In this document: positions 1 through 5,861 of the stretch, piece by piece
Numbering within the stretch: the stretch's first letter is position 1
Layout of the letters: the number at the start of each line of letters is the position of its first letter
Source of the DNA: Terriglobia bacterium
GTDB lineage: Bacteria > Acidobacteriota > Terriglobia > UBA7540
Length of the DNA: 12,136 bases
Assembly: GCA_020072905.1 (NCBI GenBank)
Contig: JAIQGB010000092.1
Span: 1-12,136 of the forward strand
Direction: 5' to 3'
Made by a program: the position numbers and the translations under genes
Notes under the pieces: generated by a model
Databases searched by the model: none
What the model saw: only the letters and a program-made list of their open reading frames with translations
What the model was told of the DNA's origin: nothing

Positions 1-96
1 CCCATCGACCAGGCTGAAGATAGTGGAATTGGCGCCGATTCCCAGCGCCAGGCACAGCACCGACACCGCGGTGAATCCAGGGCTCCTCGCCAGCAT
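1..96 (-). CDS. ADOP/MacB-FtsX family ABC transporter permease, N-terminal fragment
   Basis: This is the start of an integral-membrane permease that continues beyond the left edge; only 32 codons after the first ATG are visible. The minus strand reads RDLRFAARMLARSPGFTAVS and then a hydrophobic stretch with CLALGIGANSTIFSLVDG. This matches the N-terminus of the Acidobacteriota ADOP permeases (MacB/FtsX type), which carry a first membrane helix before a large periplasmic domain and are usually thought to work in efflux or export. The conserved block begins about eight residues upstream of this ATG (at 96), and the frame is open back to a TGA at 223-225 with no ATG, GTG or TTG. The start is therefore uncertain: ATG at 96, a rare ATT or CTG codon just upstream, or a damaged 5' end. 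The family call is strong; function, start and intactness are not settled. Confidence 0.72.
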   Translation of the reverse strand, partial: MLARSPGFTAVSVLCLALGIGANSTIFSLVDG

Positions 97-168
97 GCGA
101 GCGGCGAAGCGCAGATCCCGAAAGGGAATCCGACGAGTGCCTCGGACGCGCGTCCGGTCGCGCGGCGG

Positions 169-177
169 ATTATACCA
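169..177 (-). promoter_or_regulatory. Extended -10 promoter for the left-edge permease
   Basis: On the minus strand the sequence TGGTATAAT gives a perfect TATAAT preceded by the TG of an extended -10 box. There is no good -35 at 16-18 bases upstream, as is typical of extended -10 promoters. Transcription would start near 162 and read into the permease fragment. Confidence 0.45.
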
Positions 178-305
178 ATGTCTGCGGCCAACCGCGCTGC
201 AGCGCGGCGAGTTGCTCCCGGGTCAGGTCCGAGCTCGGGTGGAGGCTGCCAGGGTGCCGGCCAGCGCGCAACGGAGAGAGGAGAGTGTGGGTTGAGGGGT
301 ACTTC

Positions 306-335
306 TTGACACTCGTTCGAGGCGAATCATAGAAT
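306..335 (+). promoter_or_regulatory. Sigma-70-type promoter for the 98-residue gene
   Basis: TTGACA (306-311), an 18-base spacer, then TAGAAT (330-335, five of six matches to TATAAT). The predicted transcript start near 342 gives a leader of about 32 bases before the TTG codon at 374. Confidence 0.55.
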
Positions 336-358
336 CAGATTCGCGGCCGAACCTTGGG

Positions 359-364
359 AAGGTG
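359..364 (+). promoter_or_regulatory. Ribosome binding site that supports the TTG start
   Basis: AAGGTG lies 9 bases before TTG at 374. With the in-frame TGA at 368-370 it fixes the start of the 98-residue gene as a non-ATG codon. Confidence 0.55.
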
Positions 365-373
365 GGGTGACCT

Positions 374-670
374 TTGGAACTCGACGACGAATTCAAACGC
401 CTAGTGAAAGAGCTTGGCTACGCCATCAACGAGTCACTGGCGGAGTCGGACCGAATTGCTGAGGTGATGGGGCGCATTCGCTCCGCAGGTTACGACCTAT
501 TCCTCGTGCTCGAAGTCACCATCGGCTTCAACAAGCGCGGAGAGGGGAACTTGGTCCACCGGCAGAAGCTCTCGCCCGACAAGCACCACGAAACCGAATT
601 CCACCTTACCAATCAGGATGCGCAGTTTCTCCGGGCGCTGAAGATCAGCGTCGAGGACGACCTCCACTAG
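374..670 (+). CDS. Conserved-looking 98-residue protein of unknown function
   Basis: I cannot assign a function. The protein is small, acidic and soluble, with no signal peptide or membrane segment. Residues 1-40 look helical (EFKRLVKELGYAINESL, then SDRIAEVMGRIRSAGYD), residues 41-55 form a hydrophobic strand-like stretch (LFLVLEVTIGF), and the C-terminal third is charged and ends in ALKISVEDDLH. The start is TTG: an in-frame TGA lies at 368-370, so no start further upstream is possible, and AAGGTG at 359-364 gives a Shine-Dalgarno site with 9-base spacing. A GTG about ten codons downstream is the only nearby alternative. It has its own promoter at 306-335 and is followed after 64 bases by the MEMO-family gene, which has a separate promoter, so the two are adjacent but probably not strictly co-transcribed. 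Coding status is well supported by the regulatory signals and protein-like composition. Confidence 0.8.
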   Translation: MELDDEFKRLVKELGYAINESLAESDRIAEVMGRIRSAGYDLFLVLEVTIGFNKRGEGNLVHRQKLSPDKHHETEFHLTNQDAQFLRALKISVEDDLH

Positions 671-698
671 TCCGCCTTCCTCCTTTTCCCGCCCTCGC

Positions 699-727
699 TT
701 GACACTGGCCCATACGGAGTCTACGAT
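699..727 (+). promoter_or_regulatory. Consensus-like promoter directly abutting the MEMO-family gene
   Basis: TTGACA (699-704), a 17-base spacer and TACGAT (722-727). The -10 box ends only 7 bases before the ATG at 735, so the expected transcript start falls at or next to the A of the start codon. This would produce a leaderless mRNA. Confidence 0.55.
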
Positions 728-734
728 TTTGACC

Positions 735-1562
735 ATGCAGTACCCCTCCGTGCGCCAGCCCGCGGTGGCGGGGCGATTCTATCCGGGCAGACCGGAAGCG
801 CTCAGCCGGGACCTGGAGAAATATCTGGGCCCCCAACCTGAAACGGCGGAGAAGGTGGAAGGCGCGCTCGGGTGCGTGGTTCCGCATGCCGGGTATATGT
901 ATTCGGGGCATGTTGCGGGGGCTGTCTACCGGCGGCTCCCGGCGCGAACGTCCTACGTGATTCTCTGCCCGAACCATTCGGGGCGCGGGTCGCCGCTGGC
1001 GATGATGTCGAGCGGGAGCTGGCTGACGCCGCTGGGGCAAGTTGCCGTTGAGGGCGCCCTCGCCCGCGAAGTCCACGCGAGTTGCCACCTGGTGACGGAT
1101 GACGCTGCGGCGCACGCGGACGAGCACTCGCTGGAAGTCCAACTGCCTTTTCTGCAGCGCACGGTCCAGGAATTCACGTTCGTGCCGATTGCGATTGGGG
1201 CCACGCGCTATGCCGGCCTTGAATCGCTGGGCCGCGGACTTGCCCAGACTGCCCGGCGGACCGACAAGCCCTTCTTGGTGATCGCTTCGAGCGACATGAA
1301 CCATTACGAGCCGGACAGCATCACGCGGGTGAAGGATGGAAAGGCGATTGAAAAGATCCTGGCGCTGGATCCCGAGGGGCTCTACGACGTGCTGCAGCGC
1401 GAAGATATCTCCATGTGCGGCTACGGCCCGACGATCGCCATGCTCACTTTTGCCAAGGAAATGGGCGCAAGGCACGCCGAGCTGGTCAAATACGCCACTT
1501 CCGCGGACGCGAGCGGGGACCTTTCGGCGGTCGTAGGCTACGCGGGGATCATCGTATCCTGA
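735..1562 (+). CDS. amrB: AmmeMemoRadiSam system protein B (MEMO1 family)
   Basis: This 275-residue protein is a clear MEMO1-family member, related in fold to class III extradiol-type dioxygenases and found from bacteria to humans; its biochemical role in bacteria is not established. Visible hallmarks in order are AVAGRFYPG (residues 10-18), VVPHAGYMYSG (H51), CPNHSGRG (H81), DEHSLEVQLPF (H131), SSDMNHY (H190) and MCGYGPTIAML (C228). H51, H81 and C228 match the human metal-binding set (H49, H81, C244). Length is normal and full. I chose ATG at 735 because homology begins there; an in-frame TTG at 699 is part of the -35 box. The only GGAG upstream (716-719) is 15 bases away, too far for a good ribosome site, which fits a leaderless transcript. 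The usual partners, AmmeMemoRadiSam A (AMMECR1 domain) and the radical SAM enzyme, are not within the window, so the gene stands apart from them here. Confidence 0.95.
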   Translation: MQYPSVRQPAVAGRFYPGRPEALSRDLEKYLGPQPETAEKVEGALGCVVPHAGYMYSGHVAGAVYRRLPARTSYVILCPNHSGRGSPLAMMSSGSWLTPLGQVAVEGALAREVHASCHLVTDDAAAHADEHSLEVQLPFLQRTVQEFTFVPIAIGATRYAGLESLGRGLAQTARRTDKPFLVIASSDMNHYEPDSITRVKDGKAIEKILALDPEGLYDVLQREDISMCGYGPTIAMLTFAKEMGARHAELVKYATSADASGDLSAVVGYAGIIVS

Positions 1563-1610
1563 CCGAAGATCCGCTCTTCACCGTTCAATTGAAAGGCCGC
1601 GACCAAAAGA

Positions 1611-1657
1611 AGAGAGCCGGAACCGATGGATCCGGTCCCGGCCCTCTGTGGGCTTTT
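1611..1657. terminator. Bidirectional terminator between convergent genes
   Basis: Bases 1611-1625 pair with 1633-1647 (15 positions, two A-C mismatches, 7-base loop). On the plus strand the stem is followed by GTGGGCTTTT; on the minus strand it is followed by TCTTTTGG. It lies 20 bases after the stop of the minus-strand FecR gene and 48 bases after the stop of the MEMO gene, so it can serve both. Confidence 0.75.
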
Positions 1658-1666
1658 AGGAATGTG

Positions 1667-3694
1667 CTAGCGTCGAGTGGTGCTGCTGGAGTGTCCTCCA
1701 CTGCTGCTAGATCCCCCACCTCCACCCGATCCGCGGGATCCGCCGCCGGAGGAACCTCCGCCCCCGCCTCCCGAGCTGTGGGAACCGCCGCTCGAGCCGC
1801 TACTGGAGCCGCCACTCGAGCCGCCTGAGCGACCGCTGCTGGAAGCACCGGAATTGCTGCCCCCGCTTCGCCCGCTGTCCGAGCGTGAGGAGGAGCCAAC
1901 CAGCGAGCCAGCGCGAGAGCCACTCTCCGAACGCGATGAGGCGCTGGGTGCCGGACGGGAAGAGGACGACGCGCCGGAAGTGGAATCGCTCGCGCGCGAC
2001 CCTCCTCCTCGCGATCCCCAAAGGCCGGCCCCGCCGCGGTCCGCCGCGCCCGAGTCGTCAGCCTGTGTCGCCGCCGGGGCACTCGCCGGCATTCGGCCGC
2101 CGCCGGGCCGTGCACCAAATCCGCCCACGGTGGCGGGCGCTGGATAGTTCTCCCGAGGCCCAGGCTGCCTGCCGATTAGTCCCGAGGCGGGCGTAGGCGT
2201 GTCCGTGCTGGGATTGGCCGCAGGAGCCGCCGGAGCCGGGGCAGAAGCGGGAGCCGCCCGGCCGGAAGGATTGTTCACATATCGCCCCTGCTCGCGATCG
2301 AACACGATTCCAGATTCATCACTCGATGGAGTTCGGTTGCCGAGGGGACGGGCCGCCGAAGAGCTTGGAGAGACGCGGCCTGTCGAGATGTCGCCAGGTC
2401 GCTCGCCAGCACGCTGAGTCCCTTCCCCAGGCAGCAGACGCTCGCTTGAACCAACCAACCCGCCGCGAGACGGCCTGTTGCCGTTGAAAGGGTCCCCGGG
2501 AAGCATGGCCTGACGCTCCGGAGCGAGCTCCGGCCGGGCAATGGGCTGGCCGTCAAAGTGATTCGTCCACCGGACGCCATCGGGGCGGACGGGCCTGCCG
2601 TTGCGGAATGCGTCGTCGTTCACCGTCGTGACGCAGCCTTGAGCGCGAGGGCAATGGCCCTGCGTTCCACCCAGCTGGGGTGACCTGGGAGCCCAGCCCA
2701 CCCAGCCCGGCCCGCGGTACCAGTTGACGACGGCGGGCTGCCACGCTCCAAAGCCAGTCGGAATCCAGCACCAGCCGATGGTCGGGTCGAAGATCCAGGC
2801 CCCGTAATGGTAGGGAAGCCATCCCCAGGGCTCATAGGAGATCCACGTGTAGCCGAACGAGGGATACCAGCACCAGCGCCCGGCCGTAAAGGGCGACCAT
2901 CCGGGGCCGGCGGATGGAGCCCAACCGGCGCCATACCCGGGCAGATCAACCCAGCTTCCGTAATAGAGCAAGTCCATGGAGCCAAACATCTGGTCGCTAA
3001 CATTGGCCGAATAGGGGGCTGAAGTGTCCGTGTTCCGAACCGTCTGGACGCGATCTTCGCGGTCTTCGACCCACTCGTCCCAGGCGTCCTTGGTGATGCC
3101 CTGAGAGATCTGGAAAGGCTCTTCCTCGCCGGGGAGGATCTCCAGCACGGTGTTCTTGCCCAGCGTGCCGGTGCCCTCCGGGCTCATCACTTCCACGGAG
3201 CCTTTGAAGACCTTGACCATCACCGCTCCTTGTTCAAAGTCCACGCGGAAACGGGTCCTGCCATGCGGGGTGAGGGTCGCACCCCCAGCCGTGACTTCAT
3301 AGAAGTCGTCGCCTTCCGGCAGGGAGTTGAAGGTGGCGTAGCCTTGGTGGAGGGTCATGCGATTCACCTTGGCTCCGCTGGGTGCCAGCGCAAGCTGGGT
3401 AAACTCGAGCAGGGAGAGCTGACCAAGGCGGGCGGTGGAGGAGTTCTCGAACTCCACTTCCGCGAAACTGTTTTCCGCGGTCTGGAGCCTGAACCCCTCC
3501 TCGAGGGGAGTGTTGGTTGGGGCCTCAGACCATTCTTCGACGTCCGGCCGCTGGACCGTGACGGTGCCTTCGGTAAAGCTCAGGCGGACGATGCGAACGT
3601 GCGAGTATTCCTGAGCCCAGGCTCGAACGCCCGCGAAGGCCACCAAAAGGAAGAAACCAGTTGCCAGAAGGATGAGTCGCTTTGGGACTTTCAT
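1667..3694 (-). CDS. Exported FecR-domain / DUF6600 protein with Ser/Gly-rich tail
   Basis: A 675-residue exported protein of unknown biological role. Residues 1-28 form a signal peptide (MKVPKRLILLATGFFLL, cleavage near AWA-QE). Residues 35-195 resemble a FecR-type periplasmic domain (SFTEGTVTVQRP, FRLQTAENSFAEVEF, FKGSVEVMSPEGTG). Residues 243-337 are dense in Trp, Tyr, Gly and Pro, with units such as YGSW, GRWCWYPSFGYTWISYEPWGW, YGAW and GWVGWAPR, matching the DUF6600 family. Residues 340-555 are a Pro/Ala-rich linker, and the last 119 residues are almost only Ser, Gly and Arg. The start is ATG at 3694, where a GGGAGGGG ribosome site precedes the signal peptide; the frame stays open further upstream without homology. 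Unlike classical FecR regulators it has no N-terminal cytoplasmic segment and no neighbouring ECF sigma gene. Envelope or surface localisation is inferred from the signal peptide and composition. Confidence 0.88.
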   Translation of the reverse strand: MKVPKRLILLATGFFLLVAFAGVRAWAQEYSHVRIVRLSFTEGTVTVQRPDVEEWSEAPTNTPLEEGFRLQTAENSFAEVEFENSSTARLGQLSLLEFTQLALAPSGAKVNRMTLHQGYATFNSLPEGDDFYEVTAGGATLTPHGRTRFRVDFEQGAVMVKVFKGSVEVMSPEGTGTLGKNTVLEILPGEEEPFQISQGITKDAWDEWVEDREDRVQTVRNTDTSAPYSANVSDQMFGSMDLLYYGSWVDLPGYGAGWAPSAGPGWSPFTAGRWCWYPSFGYTWISYEPWGWLPYHYGAWIFDPTIGWCWIPTGFGAWQPAVVNWYRGPGWVGWAPRSPQLGGTQGHCPRAQGCVTTVNDDAFRNGRPVRPDGVRWTNHFDGQPIARPELAPERQAMLPGDPFNGNRPSRGGLVGSSERLLPGEGTQRAGERPGDISTGRVSPSSSAARPLGNRTPSSDESGIVFDREQGRYVNNPSGRAAPASAPAPAAPAANPSTDTPTPASGLIGRQPGPRENYPAPATVGGFGARPGGGRMPASAPAATQADDSGAADRGGAGLWGSRGGGSRASDSTSGASSSSRPAPSASSRSESGSRAGSLVGSSSRSDSGRSGGSNSGASSSGRSGGSSGGSSSGSSGGSHSSGGGGGGSSGGGSRGSGGGGGSSSSGGHSSSTTRR

Positions 3695-3710
3695 GGCGGA
3701 ACCCCCCTCC

Positions 3711-3739
3711 CGTCGGGGCAGGTCGGCGGGACCCCGACG
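3711..3739 (-). promoter_or_regulatory. Perfect inverted repeat in the FecR/DUF6600 leader, next to the ribosome site
   Basis: CGTCGGGG (3711-3718) and CCCCGACG (3732-3739) form a perfect 8-base inverted repeat with a 13-base loop. In the minus-strand mRNA the hairpin ends directly against the GGGAGGGGGG Shine-Dalgarno region (3701-3710), so it could affect translation or bind a dimeric protein as DNA. Function is inferred only from position. Confidence 0.5.
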
Positions 3740-3833
3740 ATCATCATACACTACACTAGACGTGGGGGACAGGCGATTGGTTACCGGTCCCCTTTCGCCG
3801 TTTGCAGAGTTGTTAAGGGCAGGGGAGCAGAGC

Positions 3834-4511
3834 CTAGTTGGTGTTCTGCAGGCGTTCAAGAATGGTCTGCGCCCGGGCCTGCGCCAAGTGCAGAAAGCGT
3901 GGGTTCTTCGCGATCTTCTCCAGGGACGGCACCATCAGCTCGGGGTCAGCGAGGGCCCGCTTATCGAGGTCAATCTGGATTTGCAGAAGCTCCGTGGGGA
4001 GGCTCAAATGGTCGTACCGCATGGCATGCTCGAGGGTCAGAATGTGCTGCTCGACACTGGCGATTTTCTCGAAGAGGTCAGTCAATAGCTGGGCATCATG
4101 CCGCTGGGTATAGTTGAACTCGACCTGGTTTCTCCGATCGTCCCGCTCGTAAGCCAGTGTCTTGAGGCCGAGGTTCGCGACTTTCTTGTGACTTTCCAAC
4201 TCCAGCCCCTGGAAGTTGTCCATCCCTTCCGCCAGGCCGAAGAGCCGCTGCGTGGTCGCCACCGAGAGCTTGATCGGATGGGGTGCGGACGGCTCATCGA
4301 GTTTGCGCCCTTCATAGCTCGCCTCACCCTGCGAGTCGACGCTGATCGAAAGGTACTCCGGCACGCTCCCCTTGAGGACTTTGGTGTAAGTCAGGCGGGC
4401 GGGACTCTCCGGCGGCCGCGCGGAGACAATACCCGCCCCCAGGAATATCCAGACCAAGGCCGCGGCGGCGAGGCAGGCTCGACGGGGCCTCAACGAGTCG
4501 TCATCTATCAT
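3834..4511 (-). CDS. Exported protein of unknown function, 225 residues
   Basis: I do not recognise a named family. Residues 1-31 look like a signal peptide with a basic n-region (RPRR), a hydrophobic core (LAAAALVWIFLGAG) and a probable cleavage at VSA-RP. Residues 36-135 look beta-rich (LTYTKVLKGSVPEYLSISVD, ASYEGRKLDEP), which could suit a lipid- or ligand-binding or structural envelope domain. Residues 137-225 are probably helical (DAQLLTDLFEKIASVEQHILTLEH, then repeated charged helices to LERLQNTN). There is no cysteine lipobox. The start is ATG at 4511; the ribosome site is weak (only purines AAGA nearby), but no better start preserves the signal peptide. It lies 137 bases downstream of yebC and 139 bases upstream of the FecR/DUF6600 start, all on the same strand, with its own promoter candidate. 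Coding potential is good; role unknown. Confidence 0.8.
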   Translation of the reverse strand: MIDDDSLRPRRACLAAAALVWIFLGAGIVSARPPESPARLTYTKVLKGSVPEYLSISVDSQGEASYEGRKLDEPSAPHPIKLSVATTQRLFGLAEGMDNFQGLELESHKKVANLGLKTLAYERDDRRNQVEFNYTQRHDAQLLTDLFEKIASVEQHILTLEHAMRYDHLSLPTELLQIQIDLDKRALADPELMVPSLEKIAKNPRFLHLAQARAQTILERLQNTN

Positions 4512-4534
4512 GTTGTCTTAGATGGGCCACTGCG

Positions 4535-4563
4535 CTTTAACTTTTCCCCCGCGACCTGTCCAA
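4535..4563 (-). promoter_or_regulatory. Promoter candidate for the 225-residue exported protein
   Basis: Minus-strand TTGGAC (4558-4563), 17-base spacer, TTAAAG (4535-4540). The -10 match is modest. The transcript would start about 18 bases before the ATG at 4511. Confidence 0.35.
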
Positions 4564-4566
4564 CCC

Positions 4567-4592
4567 GCCGGAAACAACTGCGGCATTCCGGC
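4567..4592 (-). other. Hairpin downstream of yebC
   Basis: GCCGGAA (4567-4573) pairs perfectly with TTCCGGC (4586-4592), with a 12-base loop. It lies 57 bases past the yebC stop and just upstream of the -35 of the next gene. There is no T-run after it, so it is not a standard intrinsic terminator; it could be a weak or Rho-assisted stop or a 3'-end stabiliser. Confidence 0.35.
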
Positions 4593-4648
4593 ATGCGCCG
4601 TGGTGCTTCCGAGGGTACCGGGGCCGCCGCCGCGGACGAAACGGGGAG

Positions 4649-5404
4649 TCACTTCGCCTGGGCCAGCGCGTGCAATTCCGCTTCTTCGATATCGAAATTG
4701 GCAGAGACGTGCTGGATGTCCTCGTGATCTTCGAGCTCTTCCATCAGCCGTAGCATCTGATGAGCGGTCTTGCCGCTCACCTTCACGTTGGTCTGCGGGA
4801 CCATGGCGACTTCAGCGGAGACCGGGGTGATGTTCGCGGTCTTGAGTTTGTCCACGACCTGGTGGAAGGCTTCGGGCGGCGCAATCACCTCCCACTGGCT
4901 GCCGTCGTCGCGCATGTCTTCAGCACCTGCCTCGGTGACCAGGTTCAGGAGGGTTTCTTCGTCGGCGTTTTCCTTGCCCACCACGACGTAGCCTTTCTTG
5001 CTGAACATCCAGGAAACGCAGCCGTGCTCGCCGAGGTTACCGCCGTTCTTTGAAAAGATGTGGCGAAGCTCGGAGAGGGTGCGGTTGCGATTGTCGGTCG
5101 CCACCTCGAGTATCATGGCCACGCCGCCCGGCCCGTAGCCCTCGAAAACCGCTTCTTCGTACACGGAGCCGGGCAGCTCGCCGGTGCCTTTCTGAATCGC
5201 TCGCTTGATGTTATCGGCGGGCATGTTCTCGGTCTTGGCGGCGACGATGGCCGTCCGCAGCCGCGGATTGGAATCCGGATCCCCTCCGCTGATGCGCGCC
5301 GCGACCGTGATTTCCTTGATGAGCTTGGTAAACACCTTTCCCCGCCGCGCGTCCGCCGCGCCCTTTTTGTGTTTGATCGTTGCCCACTTGGAATGGCCGG
5401 ACAT
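4649..5404 (-). CDS. yebC: YebC/PmpR (TACO1) family protein
   Basis: A full-length 251-residue YebC-family cytoplasmic protein. The family was long annotated as DNA-binding regulators (PmpR), while mitochondrial TACO1 and later bacterial work link members to translation of difficult sequences such as proline stretches; which role applies here cannot be read from the sequence. The N-terminal signature MSGHSKWATIKHKKGAADARR is intact, followed by FTKLIKEITVAAR, NPRLRTAIVAAKTENMPADNI (near residues 46-66), the EGYGPGGVAMILEVATDNRNRT core (88-109) and the SKNGGNLGEHGCVSWMF segment (118-134). The acidic C-terminal part (EELEDHEDIQHVSANFDI) is also typical. The start at 5404 is fixed by the signature; GGAAAGGAAAG lies just upstream as ribosome site. 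The frequent neighbour ruvC is absent here. The leader contains a small GC-rich hairpin (5434-5451). Confidence 0.96.
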   Translation of the reverse strand: MSGHSKWATIKHKKGAADARRGKVFTKLIKEITVAARISGGDPDSNPRLRTAIVAAKTENMPADNIKRAIQKGTGELPGSVYEEAVFEGYGPGGVAMILEVATDNRNRTLSELRHIFSKNGGNLGEHGCVSWMFSKKGYVVVGKENADEETLLNLVTEAGAEDMRDDGSQWEVIAPPEAFHQVVDKLKTANITPVSAEVAMVPQTNVKVSGKTAHQMLRLMEELEDHEDIQHVSANFDIEEAELHALAQAK

Positions 5405-5433
5405 GGGTCGTCTTTCCTTTCCGCCAAGTTTGC

Positions 5434-5451
5434 GGCCCGCGATGGCGGGCC
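5434..5451 (-). promoter_or_regulatory. GC-rich hairpin in the yebC leader
   Basis: GGCCCGC (5434-5440) and GCGGGCC (5445-5451) pair perfectly around a 4-base loop, about 30 bases upstream of the yebC start. No T-run follows, so an attenuator is not shown; it may be only a leader structure. Confidence 0.4.
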
Positions 5452-5570
5452 CTCGTAGAATGGCCTTATTACCTTGACATGCTACCACAACCGCGCGGGG
5501 CAAGTCATTCAGGTCGGGTTCGAAGTAGCGCCGGACGTTAGTCTGCCAGGTCGCCGCTGTGAGCCTTTAG

Positions 5571-5630
5571 CCCTCAGCGATGATCGCTTAGCTGTCAGCT
5601 GACTCTTTCTCGAAAACTCAACGCTGAGGG
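5571..5630. repeat. Palindrome-rich intergenic element
   Basis: CCCTCAGCG (5571-5579) and CGCTGAGGG (5622-5630) form a perfect 9-base inverted repeat. Inside it are the perfect palindrome GTCAGCTGAC (5594-5603) and the near-palindrome GCGATGATCGC (5577-5587). This nested arrangement resembles short dispersed intergenic repeats, but only one copy is present in the window, so a repeat family is an inference. Confidence 0.4.
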
Positions 5631-5682
5631 ATGGAGGCTGAGCGCGTTCTGTGGCCGTTGCGCAGAGCAGGGCAGGCGCCAG

Positions 5683-5720
5683 CAAAAACAAACCCCGCAG
5701 TACCGCAAGGTGCTGCGGGG
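5683..5720 (-). terminator. Second (distal) intrinsic terminator downstream of the TonB receptor gene
   Basis: CCCCGCAG (5693-5700) pairs with CTGCGGGG (5713-5720), extended by TACC/GGTG around a 4-base loop, a 12-pair stem with one G-T pair. On the minus strand it is followed by TTTGTTTTTG, a good terminator tail. Confidence 0.75.
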
Positions 5721-5795
5721 TAGAAACTGCAGCGTATCTACCGACGGGCGTTTGACCGACAGCCCCCGAGCCGCTTCGAAAGCCTTATCCCTCGC

Positions 5796-5827
5796 AAAAA
5801 AGAGCGCCCCGCCGAAGCGGGGCGCTC
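5796..5827 (-). terminator. Intrinsic terminator of the TonB receptor gene
   Basis: GAGCGCCCCGC (5802-5812) and GCGGGGCGCTC (5817-5827) pair perfectly over 11 bases. On the minus strand the loop is TTCG (a UUCG tetraloop in RNA) and the stem is followed by TTTTTT. It begins 35 bases after the receptor stop codon. Confidence 0.9.
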
Positions 5828-5861
5828 GCTGTGCGTTCAACTTGTGCTCGGACGGAGTAGA

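Noticed and set aside
170..300. Minus-strand frame ending with REQLAALQRGWPQTLV and a TAA at 170-172
   Set aside because: It looked like the end of another gene before the permease, but there is no plausible start, length or upstream homology; the TAA overlaps the extended -10 box.
645..1475. Long minus-strand open frame (276 codons) opposite the MEMO gene
   Set aside because: High GC content opens long antisense frames; the plus strand carries clear MEMO motifs and this frame shows His/Arg-rich shadow composition.
1677..2147. Open frame on the plus strand encoding a Pro/Glu-rich protein of 156 residues
   Set aside because: It is the antisense shadow of the Ser/Gly-rich tail of the FecR/DUF6600 gene; its proline runs are complementary to glycine codons.
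3765..3792. GGGGAC / GTCCCC inverted repeat between the 225-residue gene and the FecR gene as a terminator
   Set aside because: The stem is short with a mismatch and no T-run follows on the minus strand, so a terminator is not supported.
3230..4117. Plus-strand open frame of 295 codons across two minus-strand genes
   Set aside because: It spans the start of the FecR gene and the end of the next gene on the opposite strand, and its composition is shadow-like.
5474..5479. Plus-strand TTGACA upstream of yebC
   Set aside because: No -10 box at the right distance and no plus-strand gene follows.
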